Source: a bacterium (GTDB taxonomy: Bacteria; JALSQH01). Taken from it: 13,726 nucleotides of DNA. The notes under the pieces were generated by a model. It made no database searches. It worked only from the letters and a program-made list of their open reading frames with translations, and was not told the DNA's origin. A program made the position numbers and the translations under genes. How positions within the stretch are numbered: the stretch's first letter is position 1; every line of letters starts with the position of its first letter. The stretch spans positions 1 through 13,726 of the forward strand of contig JALTID010000046.1 in the NCBI GenBank assembly GCA_027004335.1. The letters are read 5' to 3'. Shown here piece after piece: positions 1-8,244 of the stretch.

Positions 1-1
1 G

Positions 2-526
2 TATTACAACAAGCCTGAGGCGACAAAAGAGGCAATAGGTGAAGATGGTTGGTTTCATTCTGGTGATATTGGACAGGTAGATGAGGAAGGATATTTTTTT
101 ATAACTGACAGAAAAAAAGATATAATTGTCACCGCAGGAGGGAAAAATATTGCCCCGCAACCAATTGAGAATAAATTAAAACTCAACAGATTTATTGAAC
201 AGGTAGTGGTTATAGGTGATAGAAGACCTTACTGTGTTGCTCTTATACAACCCAATTTTGAGGAGTTGGAGGCCCATGCAGCGGAAAATAATATTCGGTA
301 CAGCGATTTTAAGGAACTCCTTCAGCGGGAGGATGTCAAGAAAATTTTTCAGAATGCGGTGGATGAAGTAAATAAGGATCTCCCTAGATACTCTACGATC
401 AAAAAATTTGAACTTATCAGTGAGGAATTGACTCCTGAGAGTGGTGAGTTAACGCCCACTCTTAAAGTTAAGAGATGGAAAGTGGAGGATAAGTACAGAG
501 ATCTTGTGGAGAAAATGTATAGTTAG
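2..526 (+). CDS. Long-chain acyl-CoA synthetase (AMP-forming), C-terminal part, 5' truncated
   Basis: An open frame runs from base 2 to a TAG stop and encodes the last 174 residues of an adenylate-forming enzyme. It would activate fatty acids to acyl-AMP and then to acyl-CoA. Visible motifs are DGWFHSGD, typical of the hinge-proximal A7 region, followed by DRKKDIIVTAGGKNIAP (A8 hinge and start of the mobile C-terminal domain). Near the end is ELTPTLKVKR, which carries the lysine expected to act in adenylation. The spacing and the LTPTLK motif resemble the long-chain (FAA1/COG1022) type rather than acetyl-CoA synthetases. A GTG at 206 could be mistaken for a start, but the motifs upstream are in the same frame, so the true start lies outside the window. 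The gene ends just before a strong terminator, so it is probably transcribed apart from the downstream operon. The substrate chain length cannot be told from this fragment. Confidence 0.93.
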   Translation, partial: YYNKPEATKEAIGEDGWFHSGDIGQVDEEGYFFITDRKKDIIVTAGGKNIAPQPIENKLKLNRFIEQVVVIGDRRPYCVALIQPNFEELEAHAAENNIRYSDFKELLQREDVKKIFQNAVDEVNKDLPRYSTIKKFELISEELTPESGELTPTLKVKRWKVEDKYRDLVEKMYS

Positions 527-544
527 TGGTCAAGGAATTACTCT

Positions 545-581
545 GCAGAGGCATGACCAGTCATGCCTCTGCTGGTTTTTT
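545..581 (+). terminator. Intrinsic (Rho-independent) terminator after acyl-CoA synthetase
   Basis: A perfect 12-bp inverted repeat, GCAGAGGCATGA at 545-556 and its complement at 561-572, encloses a four-base CCAG loop. After TGG comes a run of six T (576-581). It lies 18 nt past the stop of the acyl-CoA synthetase gene, so it should end that transcript and insulate the downstream operon. Confidence 0.92.
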
Positions 582-600
582 ACCTCCCATTTTAAAATTA

Positions 601-609
601 TGTTATAAT
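601..609 (+). promoter_or_regulatory. Putative extended -10 promoter for the haem operon
   Basis: TGTTATAAT reads as an extended -10 (TGn followed by a perfect TATAAT at 604-609). A -35 box is weak: TTTACC at 579-584 is the nearest match, with an overlong 19-nt spacer, and it would overlap the T-tract of the terminator. Transcription would begin near 615-617, giving a leader of about 21 nt before the ATG at 638. A GAGG Shine-Dalgarno core at 626-629 lies 8 nt upstream of that ATG. The short leader leaves no room for a riboswitch. No operator is evident. This is a sequence match only. Confidence 0.6.
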
Positions 610-637
610 AAATTCCAAAATGTCTGAGGCGTAAAGA

Positions 638-1837
638 ATGATTGATTTCAGCAGACTTGTAACCGGTAAGATTCAGCCCGGAGATGAATTGAGGTATAAG
701 AGACATGGTAAGACCCCTCATTATCTGATTCGTTATGAGAAAGATGCTAAGCCCATTGTAGTATGGAACATGACAAGAGTATGCAATCTCCACTGTATTC
801 ATTGTTACGCTGATGCAAAAGATAAACCCCATCCCCTGGAACTCTCTACTGCTGAAGCAAAAAAAATGATTGATGATCTGGCTCAATTAGGAGTACCTGT
901 TTTGCTCTTCTCCGGTGGTGAACCCTATATGAGGGAGGATCTCTTTGAACTGGGGAAATATGCTCAAGAGAAGGGCATAAGAACTGTGATCTCATCCAAC
1001 GGGACTCTTATTGACGAATCCCTTGCAAGGGGGACCAGGGAAGCTAAATTCAGTTATGTGGGAGTTAGTCTTGATGGAGGTAACCCAGAAGTTAATGACA
1101 AATTCAGAGGTCTGAAGGGTGCCTTTGAGATGGCCCTGAAGGGGATAAGACATCTGAAAGAACACCATGTTAAAGTTGGGCTTCGTTTTACCATAACTGC
1201 ATACAATTATAAGACGATCCCGGAACTTTTTAAGGTGATGGAGAGGGAAGGCATTAACAGGATCTGCTTCTACCATCTGGTTTATTCTGGTAGAGGCAAA
1301 AAGTTAACTAAAGCTGAGCTTTCCCCACAGGAAACAAGAAAGATAATAGATATGATAATTGAAAAGGTTGAGGAAATTGATAAGAAGGGGAATTTGATTG
1401 AGGTTCTTACTGTGGATAACCATGCCGATGGCCCCTACCTCTACTTGAGGATGCTGGAAAAAGATCCTGAAAAAGCTGAGAAAATCTATGAATTACTGAG
1501 GCTAAATGGAGGAAATGGAAGTGGGACCAGAATTGCCAATATTGACTGGCTGGGAAATGTCCACCCCGATCAATTCTGGTGGGATCATACTCTGGGAAAT
1601 GTTAGGGAGAGGCCTTTTAGTGAAATCTGGTATGATGAGAACAACGAGTTTCTTATGAAATTAAAGGATAAAAAGAGATGGGTGAAAGGCAGATGTGCCC
1701 GGTGTAGATTCCTGGATATTTGTGGTGGAAATTTCAGGGCAAGGGCAGAAGCAGTTACAGGAGATCCATGGGCTCCTGATCCAGCGTGCTATTTAACGGA
1801 TGAAGAAATAGGTATGGAAGAAGCGAAATCACAATGA
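638..1837 (+). CDS. ahbC: 12,18-didecarboxysiroheme deacetylase AhbC, radical SAM/SPASM
   Basis: 399 residues, the usual length for AhbC. AhbC removes the two acetate side chains of 12,18-didecarboxysiroheme to give Fe-coproporphyrin III in the siroheme-dependent haem pathway. The radical SAM motif CNLHCIHC places cluster ligands at C49, C53 and C56, and SGGEP follows at about 92-96. The C-terminal domain has C353, C356, C362 and C384 (CARC, then DICGGNFRARAEA, then DPACYL), which can hold one auxiliary 4Fe-4S cluster. AhbC/NirJ hallmarks are the N-terminal LRYKRHG, VWNMTR just before the cluster motif, FYHLVYSGRG, TVDNHADGPY and HPDQFWW. The downstream siroheme and haem genes support AhbC over NirJ (haem d1), since no other haem d1 genes are seen. 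The ATG has a GAGG ribosome site. Its stop overlaps the next start as ATGA. It is the first gene of the operon. Confidence 0.9.
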   Translation: MIDFSRLVTGKIQPGDELRYKRHGKTPHYLIRYEKDAKPIVVWNMTRVCNLHCIHCYADAKDKPHPLELSTAEAKKMIDDLAQLGVPVLLFSGGEPYMREDLFELGKYAQEKGIRTVISSNGTLIDESLARGTREAKFSYVGVSLDGGNPEVNDKFRGLKGAFEMALKGIRHLKEHHVKVGLRFTITAYNYKTIPELFKVMEREGINRICFYHLVYSGRGKKLTKAELSPQETRKIIDMIIEKVEEIDKKGNLIEVLTVDNHADGPYLYLRMLEKDPEKAEKIYELLRLNGGNGSGTRIANIDWLGNVHPDQFWWDHTLGNVRERPFSEIWYDENNEFLMKLKDKKRWVKGRCARCRFLDICGGNFRARAEAVTGDPWAPDPACYLTDEEIGMEEAKSQ

Positions 1838-2466
1838 GTTTTTTCCCGATCTACCTCAATTTGAGAGGAAAAAAGGTAGTTGTAGTTGGTGGCGGCAAAG
1901 TTGCTGAACGAAAAGTATTTGATCTATTGCAGGCAGGAAGTGAGATTTATGTTATTTCTCCCTTTTTATCAGAAGGACTCTCCCTTCTCCTCAAAGAGGG
2001 ACAGTTTCAATGGGTGGCAGATTCTTTTTCTGAGAATCTTGTTCCTTCTGATGCTTTTATAGTTATTGCTGCTACCGATGAGGAAGAGATTAATCAGAGG
2101 ATTTATGATTTTGCGAGAGGTTGTGGAATTATGGTGAATGTTGTGGATCAACCGGAACTATGTGATTTTTATCTCCCATCAGTTGTGAAAAAAGGAGATA
2201 TAACGATTGCCATTTCAACAGGAGGAAAGGCTCCATCTTTCTCCAGAGCATTAAGGGAGAAATTAGAAAGAATGCTTCCCGATGATCTGGCAAGGGCTCT
2301 TGAATTTGTTTCTGATATAAGAGATAAGATGAAGGAAAAGGGTATTCCCGATAGGGGGAAAATTCTCCTTGGTTCTGCCAGGGAAATAGTTGAAAGACTC
2401 ACAGGTGGTGAATCATGGAGTGAGACTCGGGAAGAGGTTGAAGGGGAATTGAAGGATGAGGTATAG
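1834..2466 (+). CDS. Precorrin-2 dehydrogenase (possibly also sirohydrochlorin ferrochelatase)
   Basis: 210 residues, like SirC/Met8 and the N-terminal half of CysG. It oxidises precorrin-2 to sirohydrochlorin with NAD+; Met8/CysG-type members also insert Fe2+ to make siroheme. A Rossmann motif VVVGGGKVAERK lies at 16-27, and NVVDQPELCDFYLPS at about 102-116 matches the NVVDxP region of CysG. By eye, D105 and S128 (in AISTGG) align with the Asp and Ser reported as important in Salmonella CysG. A dimerisation helix follows (REKLERMLP, 141-149). No SirB/CbiX-type chelatase is encoded here, so this protein may do both steps, or a chelatase is encoded elsewhere. The start is ATGA-coupled to ahbC, and the 3' end overlaps hemA by 11 nt. 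The last 20 residues are acidic and probably disordered. Confidence 0.88.
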   Translation: MSFFPIYLNLRGKKVVVVGGGKVAERKVFDLLQAGSEIYVISPFLSEGLSLLLKEGQFQWVADSFSENLVPSDAFIVIAATDEEEINQRIYDFARGCGIMVNVVDQPELCDFYLPSVVKKGDITIAISTGGKAPSFSRALREKLERMLPDDLARALEFVSDIRDKMKEKGIPDRGKILLGSAREIVERLTGGESWSETREEVEGELKDEV

Positions 2467-3754
2467 TGTTTTAGGTTTGAATTATAGAACAGCTCCCCCT
2501 GAGATCAGGGGAGCATTTGCTCTTTTGCCTCATTTACGGAAGGAAATTTATAAAAAAACTTCTCCAAGACTTGATGGAGAATTTCTATATCTATCAACCT
2601 GCAACAGAACAGAACTCTACTATGCAGGGAAAAATAAGTACGGATTTGACGATCTTCTGACCCTACTTTTTTCAATTTTTGACACTGTTGTTTCCAGGGA
2701 CTTTTTTTATTTTTTCCAGGATAGAGAAGCTGTGAAGCATCTCTTTGAGGTTATTACAGGTCTTGATTCCATGGTAGTTGGTGAGAAAGAAATTGTCGCA
2801 CAGGTTAAGGAGGCTTATCAGATAGCACATAATTATAAAACTGCTGGAAAGTACCTGGAAAAACTCTTCTCCACGGCCCTTCATGTGAATAAAGATGTTA
2901 GAACAGCATTCCCTGAGCTTTCAAGTCCTATTTCTATACCCTATATTGCAGTGAAGATTTTAAAAGAGAAAATTGGCTCCCTTTTAGAAAATAAATTTCT
3001 TATTATTGGTAGCGGTAGTATGGCTGATCTTGTGGCAAAAAATTTTGTTGATTATGGTGTGAAAAAACTAACTTTTACAAGCAAGCATATTGATAGAGCA
3101 AGAGAGATCGCGAGAAACTGGGGGGCAGAAGCGATAGGGAGGGATTTTGCATTGGAGCATCTGTCAGATTTTGATGGAATTGTTATTGCAACCACAGTTT
3201 CATCTCCAATCATAACTGAGGAGTCTTTTGCATCTTCACCAGGATCACCTATTGTGATAATTGATATTTCAATTCCCAGGGGAGCGAAGTTTTCGAAACC
3301 AATTAAAAACATTGAAGTTATTTATCTGGATGATCTTAAAGGTCTTACCGAAGAAAATAAAAGACAACGGTTAAAAGCTGTGAAGAAGGTAGCAGATGTT
3401 CTTGAAGAAGAATCATTCAGATATATGAGGTGGGTGGCTGAGCAGTATGTGGCTCCAATGATTGAGAAGATGTATTCAAGAAGTGAAGAAATAAGGAAAG
3501 AGATGATGGAGGAGCTTTACAGCAGATATAAGATCCCCCGGGAGATGAAGGAGAAAATTGATTATCAAACATCTCTTCTTGTTAGAAAGTTGATTCATCT
3601 TCATCTTGAGAAAGTAAGGGATGTTACCCGGGGTGCCTGGAGTGACGAGATATATGATCTTATTCAGCTGATTTTTTCTGGATATGAAAGAAAAGCCATT
3701 GATACTGGGGACCAGGGGAAGCAAACTGGCCCTGGCTCAGACAAAAAAGGTTGA
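2456..3754 (+). CDS. hemA: Glutamyl-tRNA reductase HemA
   Basis: 432 residues. HemA reduces glutamyl-tRNA(Glu) to glutamate-1-semialdehyde with NADPH, the first committed step of C5 tetrapyrrole synthesis. The catalytic cysteine is C49 in LSTCNRTELY. The catalytic domain also has VKHLFEVITGLDSMVVGE (about 93-110), with H94 matching the conserved His. The NADPH domain shows IIGSGSMADLVAKNF at about 183-197. A long helical C-terminal dimerisation domain follows (about 310-410). The family normally ends near the SDEIYDLIQLIFSG segment. The final 20 or so residues (ERKAIDTGDQGKQ onward) are low-complexity and lie over the hemC start, so they look like read-through into an overlap. The start has an AAGGGG ribosome site at 2441-2446, 9 nt upstream. 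HemL, which uses the product, is not in this window. Confidence 0.95.
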   Translation: MRYSVLGLNYRTAPPEIRGAFALLPHLRKEIYKKTSPRLDGEFLYLSTCNRTELYYAGKNKYGFDDLLTLLFSIFDTVVSRDFFYFFQDREAVKHLFEVITGLDSMVVGEKEIVAQVKEAYQIAHNYKTAGKYLEKLFSTALHVNKDVRTAFPELSSPISIPYIAVKILKEKIGSLLENKFLIIGSGSMADLVAKNFVDYGVKKLTFTSKHIDRAREIARNWGAEAIGRDFALEHLSDFDGIVIATTVSSPIITEESFASSPGSPIVIIDISIPRGAKFSKPIKNIEVIYLDDLKGLTEENKRQRLKAVKKVADVLEEESFRYMRWVAEQYVAPMIEKMYSRSEEIRKEMMEELYSRYKIPREMKEKIDYQTSLLVRKLIHLHLEKVRDVTRGAWSDEIYDLIQLIFSGYERKAIDTGDQGKQTGPGSDKKG

Positions 3755-4610
3755 AGATTTCCTGAACAGTAGGGGTATTGAGACTTCTGTAAGGATTATC
3801 CATTCAAGAGGTGATCTTGACGGAGAATCCCTCCTCTACGAAATTGGAGGTAAAGGAGTCTTTACAGGTGCACTTGAGGATGCACTTGTAAGGGGCGAAA
3901 TAGATCTTGCCATTCACAGTGCAAAGGATATTCCAAGAGGAATTGCACAGGGAACAGAGATAATAGGGGTGTTACCAAGAGGAAAAGTTGAGGATGTTCT
4001 TATTGTTGGAGATATTGAGAGTGAGGTAATGAGGATCCTGGAAAAGGGAAAAATCGGTACAGGTAGTCTCAGACGGAGGGCTTTTCTAAAGCGTTTTTAC
4101 AACAGTCGTAATATTGTTGATATTCGTGGCAATGTGGATACAAGACTCAGCAAGCTTAAAAAAGGGTATTTTGATGCGCTGATTTTTGCAGCCGCAGCTC
4201 TTGAGAGGCTTGGACAGACATGGAAGGTAAGGTGGTTTTCTTTTGATCCTGCTTCTTTTATTCCTTCACCCAATCAGGGATTCATAGTGGTACAGGCGAG
4301 GAAAGGTAGATTTAACAGTCTTTTCTCTCATGATAACAATGATTGGAAAACCTTTTGGATAGAAAGAAGAGTTGCAAATTTGCTGGAGCTTGATTGTAGG
4401 ACTCCGGTTGGCCTCTACTGTTTTGAAAAAAAAGGGAAACTTTATTTTTACGGAAGTGTAATAACTCCGGATGGTAAAAACTATGTGGATGTCAGGCTGT
4501 CTGAATCTATTGAAAAATGGGAAGATTTCCCGGAAAGAATATATGAGGAATTTTTGAAGAAGGGAGTGGAAAATATACTGGAGATGATAAAAAAATGGCA
4601 GGAGAGGTAA
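3684..4610 (+). CDS. hemC: Hydroxymethylbilane synthase (porphobilinogen deaminase) HemC
   Basis: 308 residues, normal for HemC. It joins four porphobilinogens into hydroxymethylbilane. The N-terminal LGTRGSKLALAQ is the family signature and fixes the ATG at 3684. Other motifs are IHSAKDIPR at 78-85 with catalytic D82, GTGSLRRRAF at about 126-134 (GTSSLRR in most homologues), and DIRGNVDTRL at 147-155. C238 in LELDCRTPVG would carry the dipyrromethane cofactor. The usual PxxGQG segment reads SPNQGFIVVQAR, a mild departure. There is no good Shine-Dalgarno sequence before the ATG. The gene starts 71 nt inside hemA, so its translation probably depends on ribosomes already moving through hemA. 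It overlaps the next gene by 16 nt. Confidence 0.94.
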   Translation: MKEKPLILGTRGSKLALAQTKKVEDFLNSRGIETSVRIIHSRGDLDGESLLYEIGGKGVFTGALEDALVRGEIDLAIHSAKDIPRGIAQGTEIIGVLPRGKVEDVLIVGDIESEVMRILEKGKIGTGSLRRRAFLKRFYNSRNIVDIRGNVDTRLSKLKKGYFDALIFAAAALERLGQTWKVRWFSFDPASFIPSPNQGFIVVQARKGRFNSLFSHDNNDWKTFWIERRVANLLELDCRTPVGLYCFEKKGKLYFYGSVITPDGKNYVDVRLSESIEKWEDFPERIYEEFLKKGVENILEMIKKWQER

Positions 4611-6100
4611 TCATAGCAGGGGCAGGTCCAGGAAATCCCCTTTTTATCTCCTATCAACTCCTGCTGGAGATGAAGAAAGCGGATGTTATTGTTCACGATA
4701 GGCTTATTCACAGAGAGATTCTCCGTTTTGCCAATCCTGATGCCGACATCATCTTTGCAGGAAAGGAGGCAAAGCATCATTACTTAAAGCAGTATGAAAT
4801 AAATGATCTTCTCGTAAGTAAAGCAAAGGAAGGGAAAAGAGTTCTCAGAATTCAGGGTGGGGATCCAATTATTTTTGGCAGAACAGGTGAAGAACTTGAG
4901 AAACTTGCAGAGGCTGGGATACCTTTCCGCCTTATACCGGGAATAACTGCAGGGGTGGCTGCACCTGAGTTTGCGGGAATCCCTCTCACCCACAGAAAAG
5001 TCACCTCCATGGTGATGTTTGTTACAGGTCATGAGGATCCGGGAAAGAATTACCCATCTGTGGACTGGGAGTCAGTTGCCAGATTTGGAGGTACTGTTGT
5101 AATTTTTATGGGCGTGGGAAATTTAAGGAACAATATGGAAAGGTTAATTAAACTCGGAAAGTCTCCTGAAGCCCCTGTGGCCATTATTGAAAATGGTGCT
5201 TATTATAATCAAAAGGTAATAACTGGAAAAATTAGGAATATTGCAGACCTTGCAGAGAAAGAAGGGATAAAGCCTCCTGCAATTACGGTTATAGGTGATG
5301 TGGTAAAATATAGGGAGCAGAATGTATGGTTTGAAAAATTACCCTTATATGGCAGGAAAATTGCTATAATGCGTTCAGAAGAAGATATGATGAATCTGGG
5401 AATTAGAGTATGGAATGAAGGAGGAGAAGTGGTTTTCTTCCCTGTTATAAGGTTTGAACCTCTTGATTTTATTGATGAAGTTAAGGAGAAAATATGTTTT
5501 AAAGAGGATAACTCTCATTATCTTGTTTTTACCAGTCCCAGAGGTGTTAAATTCTTTTTTTCAATCTTAAATGAAAATTCTCTTGATGTTAGATGTATAG
5601 GGATGAAAAAAGTTGCAGCAATCGGACCTTCAACAATAGAGGAATTAAAAAAATATGGAATAATCTCTGATCTTGTACCTCCACAATTTGTGGCTGAATC
5701 TCTTGCTGAAGCACTTCTGAAGGAGAAGCCAGCAAAAGTAACGATTCTCAGAGCAAAAGTTGCTCGTGATGCTCTTCCACAGATATTGAGAGAAAATGAG
5801 GTAGAAACAGAGATTATAAGTCTCTACCAGACCATAAAAGTTACCCACAAGCAGAATGAAGTGGATGAAGTAAAAAATTCCGATTATTTTCTTTTTACCA
5901 GTTCTTCAACCTTTAAAAATTTTGCAGAGCATTTTTCATCACTTGATTTTTTGAGAAAAAAAGTGATCTCCATCGGTCCTGTAACTTCTTCTACTATCAA
6001 AGAGTATGGGATTGAACCTCTTGTAGAGGCAGATGAGCACACCATAGAGGGTGTTTATAGAACTTTAATCAGTTATGTGAAAAAAGAAAAAGGGGGTTAA
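4595..6100 (+). CDS. cobA-hemD: Fused uroporphyrinogen-III C-methyltransferase / uroporphyrinogen-III synthase (CobA-HemD)
   Basis: 501 residues in two domains. Residues 1 to about 250 are a SAM-dependent uroporphyrinogen III methyltransferase: AGAGPGNP at 8-15, [16 protein letters not shown] at 85-100, and [21 protein letters not shown] at about 114-134. Residues of about 251-501 are uroporphyrinogen-III synthase: [45 protein letters not shown] and [17 protein letters not shown], in the order typical of HemD. The protein would close hydroxymethylbilane to uroporphyrinogen III and methylate it to precorrin-2, sending flux straight to siroheme. This fusion is well known in anaerobes and Gram-positives. 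A GGAG site at 4580-4583 precedes the ATG, which lies within the end of hemC. The downstream hemB start is 1 nt past the stop. Confidence 0.94.
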   Translation: MAGEVIIAGAGPGNPLFISYQLLLEMKKADVIVHDRLIHREILRFANPDADIIFAGKEAKHHYLKQYEINDLLVSKAKEGKRVLRIQGGDPIIFGRTGEELEKLAEAGIPFRLIPGITAGVAAPEFAGIPLTHRKVTSMVMFVTGHEDPGKNYPSVDWESVARFGGTVVIFMGVGNLRNNMERLIKLGKSPEAPVAIIENGAYYNQKVITGKIRNIADLAEKEGIKPPAITVIGDVVKYREQNVWFEKLPLYGRKIAIMRSEEDMMNLGIRVWNEGGEVVFFPVIRFEPLDFIDEVKEKICFKEDNSHYLVFTSPRGVKFFFSILNENSLDVRCIGMKKVAAIGPSTIEELKKYGIISDLVPPQFVAESLAEALLKEKPAKVTILRAKVARDALPQILRENEVETEIISLYQTIKVTHKQNEVDEVKNSDYFLFTSSSTFKNFAEHFSSLDFLRKKVISIGPVTSSTIKEYGIEPLVEADEHTIEGVYRTLISYVKKEKGG

Positions 6101-6101
6101 A

Positions 6102-7091
6102 ATGTATTTCCCTATTTTGAGATTGAGAAGATTAAGGATGAAAGATAATTTTAGAAAGATGAGGAGAGAAACGAGGCTTTCCTCTTCTAATTTGATCTAT
6201 CCTGTTTTTATTCAGGATGGTAGGGGTAAAAAAGTTGAGGTTTCTTCGATGCCAGGTATTTACAGATATACGGTGGATAAAGTTGAGGAAGAGATTGAGA
6301 AGGCGATGGAAGCTGGTATCCCTGCAATAATTCTTTTTGGAATCCCTGATGAGAAGGATTCTCAGGCCACTCAGGCATGGGTGGAGGATGGAATAATTCA
6401 AAGGGGTGTTAGGTACATAAAAGATAGGTACCCCGATTTAATCATTATCACAGATGTATGTCTCTGTGAATACACTAATCATGGGCACTGTGGAATCGTG
6501 AAAGATGGAAAGATCCTGAATGATGAAACTCTTGAAATCATAAAAAAGATTGCTCTTTCTCAGGTGGAGGCAGGTGCTGATATGGTGGCACCTTCCGGTA
6601 TGATGGATGGTGCAGTAGGTGCCATAAGGGAGGTTCTTGATGAGTATAACTATGAAGATATACCCATCATGGCGTATGCTGCAAAGTATGCTTCCAGCTT
6701 CTATGGACCTTTCAGAGATGCTGCTGAGTCTGCTCCTGCTTTTGGAGACAGGAGGAGTTACCAGATGGACCCTGCTAACATCAGAGAGGCTATGATGGAG
6801 ATTGAGCTGGATATTCAGGAGGGAGCTGATATTGTCATGGTTAAACCTGCTATGCCATACCTTGATGTTATAAGGGAGGTAAGGAATAGATTTGATTATC
6901 CCCTTGCTGCCTATCAGGTGAGTGGTGAATACTCTATGATAAAAGCTGCGGCGAAATTAGGCTGGCTCGATGAGAAAAGGGCAATGTGGGAGGCAACTCT
7001 CGCCATAAAAAGAGCGGGGGCTGATCTTATCCTCACCTATTTTGCCATTGAACTATCAAAGATGATAAAGGAAGGATGGAATGAAGCTTGA
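6102..7091 (+). CDS. hemB: Porphobilinogen synthase (delta-aminolevulinic acid dehydratase) HemB
   Basis: 329 residues, full length. HemB condenses two 5-aminolevulinates into porphobilinogen. The N-terminal [10 protein letters not shown] is the usual start of the family and supports the ATG at 6102, which follows an AGGGGG ribosome site. The metal-site segment [14 protein letters not shown] keeps the three cysteines C120, C122 and C130, indicating a zinc-dependent active site rather than the Asp-rich magnesium type. The Schiff-base lysine is expected at K195 ([15 protein letters not shown]), and the second active-site lysine at K248 ([11 protein letters not shown]). Both are present. It supplies HemC. 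The end overlaps the following radical SAM gene by 11 nt. Confidence 0.97.
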   Translation: MYFPILRLRRLRMKDNFRKMRRETRLSSSNLIYPVFIQDGRGKKVEVSSMPGIYRYTVDKVEEEIEKAMEAGIPAIILFGIPDEKDSQATQAWVEDGIIQRGVRYIKDRYPDLIIITDVCLCEYTNHGHCGIVKDGKILNDETLEIIKKIALSQVEAGADMVAPSGMMDGAVGAIREVLDEYNYEDIPIMAYAAKYASSFYGPFRDAAESAPAFGDRRSYQMDPANIREAMMEIELDIQEGADIVMVKPAMPYLDVIREVRNRFDYPLAAYQVSGEYSMIKAAAKLGWLDEKRAMWEATLAIKRAGADLILTYFAIELSKMIKEGWNEA

Positions 7092-8244
7092 TTTTAACAG
7101 AAGTCCTTTAATAGTCTTCTGGGAGGTTACCCAGGCGTGTGATCTTGCATGCAGGCATTGTCGGGCGGTGGCAATGCCTGATCCACATCCCCGGGAATTA
7201 ACAACCAGAGAAGGAAAAAAACTGATCGATAAGATCGCCGAATTTGAAATTGCTCCTATTTTGATATACACCGGGGGAGATCCTCTCAAGAGAGAAGATA
7301 TTTATGAGTTTGTGGCATATGGTGTGGATAAGAGATTAAGAGTTGCAATGAGTCCCAGTGGGACGCCTCTTGTTACGAAGGAGAGATTGAAAAAGCTCTA
7401 TGATTCTGGACTCAGAAGAATATCCTTCAGTCTTGATGGTTCCAACAGATTTATACATGATGCCTTCAGGGGGGTCAATGGTTCTTTTGATTATACAATG
7501 AATGGTGTTAAATGGTCTATAGAGCTGGGTATGGATGTCCAGGTTAATACCACAGTAACAAAGTGGAATTACGGAGATCTTGAAAGTATTGCTAAGTTAC
7601 TTTCAAGTTATGAGATTGTTATGTGGGATGTTTTTTTTCTTGTTCCCACAGGGCGGGCAACTCTCTGGGATATGATCCCTCCTTCACTGGTGGAGGAGGC
7701 TTTTGAAAGATTATATAAGATCTCTCAGAAATACTCTTTTACAATTAAAACCACTGCTGCTACCCATTACAGGAGATTTTTAATAGAAAGGATGGAGTCT
7801 CAGGGTATGGAAATTTCACCTGATAAGGTTAAAGGAGCTTATTCAGATGGAGGAAGCCCCCATTATGCAGGATTTACAACAGGTGTTACTGATGGAAGGG
7901 GTATAATGTTTATTTCCAAGACAGGGGATATTTTTCCCAGTGGATTTTTGCCCATAAGAACCGGTAATGTTAGAGAGGATGACCTCATAAAGGTTTATCA
8001 GGAGCATCAGGTTTTTAAGGACCTGAGAGATCCGGAGAAGCTTAAAGGTAAGTGTGGGGCCTGTGATTTCAAGGAGATATGTGGTGGATCAAGAGCAAGG
8101 GCGTATGGCATAACAGGTGATTATCTTGAGGAGGAACCCTACTGTGTCCATGTTCCAGCAGGGTATGATTTTAAAGACTCTCTTGCTTATAAAATTGAAC
8201 GCGGGAATTATCCCAATGGTCCTGCGGTGAAGAGGGCAATATGA
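7081..8244 (+). CDS. AhbD-like radical SAM/SPASM protein (TIGR04053-type), candidate haem synthase
   Basis: 387 residues. The radical SAM motif CDLACRHC gives ligands C20, C24 and C27, with YTGGDP at 63-68. The C-terminal domain has C325, C328, C334 and C355 (CGAC, EICGG, EEPYC). These seven are the only cysteines, matching one SAM cluster plus one four-Cys auxiliary cluster. In its position between hemB and an AhbA-like gene, the expected enzyme is AhbD, which oxidatively decarboxylates two propionates of Fe-coproporphyrin III to give haem b. However, [29 protein letters not shown] and [10 protein letters not shown] resemble, from memory, the TIGR04053 subgroup. Canonical AhbD, as I recall it, has cysteines in the QPCGYL- and CGGCRARA-like positions where this protein has Ser. 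The pathway role is therefore inferred from context; another tetrapyrrole or unrelated role is possible. The ATG at 7081 has AAGGAAGG 5 nt upstream. Confidence 0.75.
   Translation: MKLDFNRSPLIVFWEVTQACDLACRHCRAVAMPDPHPRELTTREGKKLIDKIAEFEIAPILIYTGGDPLKREDIYEFVAYGVDKRLRVAMSPSGTPLVTKERLKKLYDSGLRRISFSLDGSNRFIHDAFRGVNGSFDYTMNGVKWSIELGMDVQVNTTVTKWNYGDLESIAKLLSSYEIVMWDVFFLVPTGRATLWDMIPPSLVEEAFERLYKISQKYSFTIKTTAATHYRRFLIERMESQGMEISPDKVKGAYSDGGSPHYAGFTTGVTDGRGIMFISKTGDIFPSGFLPIRTGNVREDDLIKVYQEHQVFKDLRDPEKLKGKCGACDFKEICGGSRARAYGITGDYLEEEPYCVHVPAGYDFKDSLAYKIERGNYPNGPAVKRAI

Noticed and set aside
206-526. A short gene starting at GTG 206
   Set aside because: The same frame is open from base 2 and carries acyl-CoA synthetase motifs upstream, so this is the tail of a longer gene.
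530-886. A minus-strand frame across the terminator and the ahbC start
   Set aside because: It overlaps the terminator hairpin, the promoter and the ahbC N terminus, and shows no family motif.
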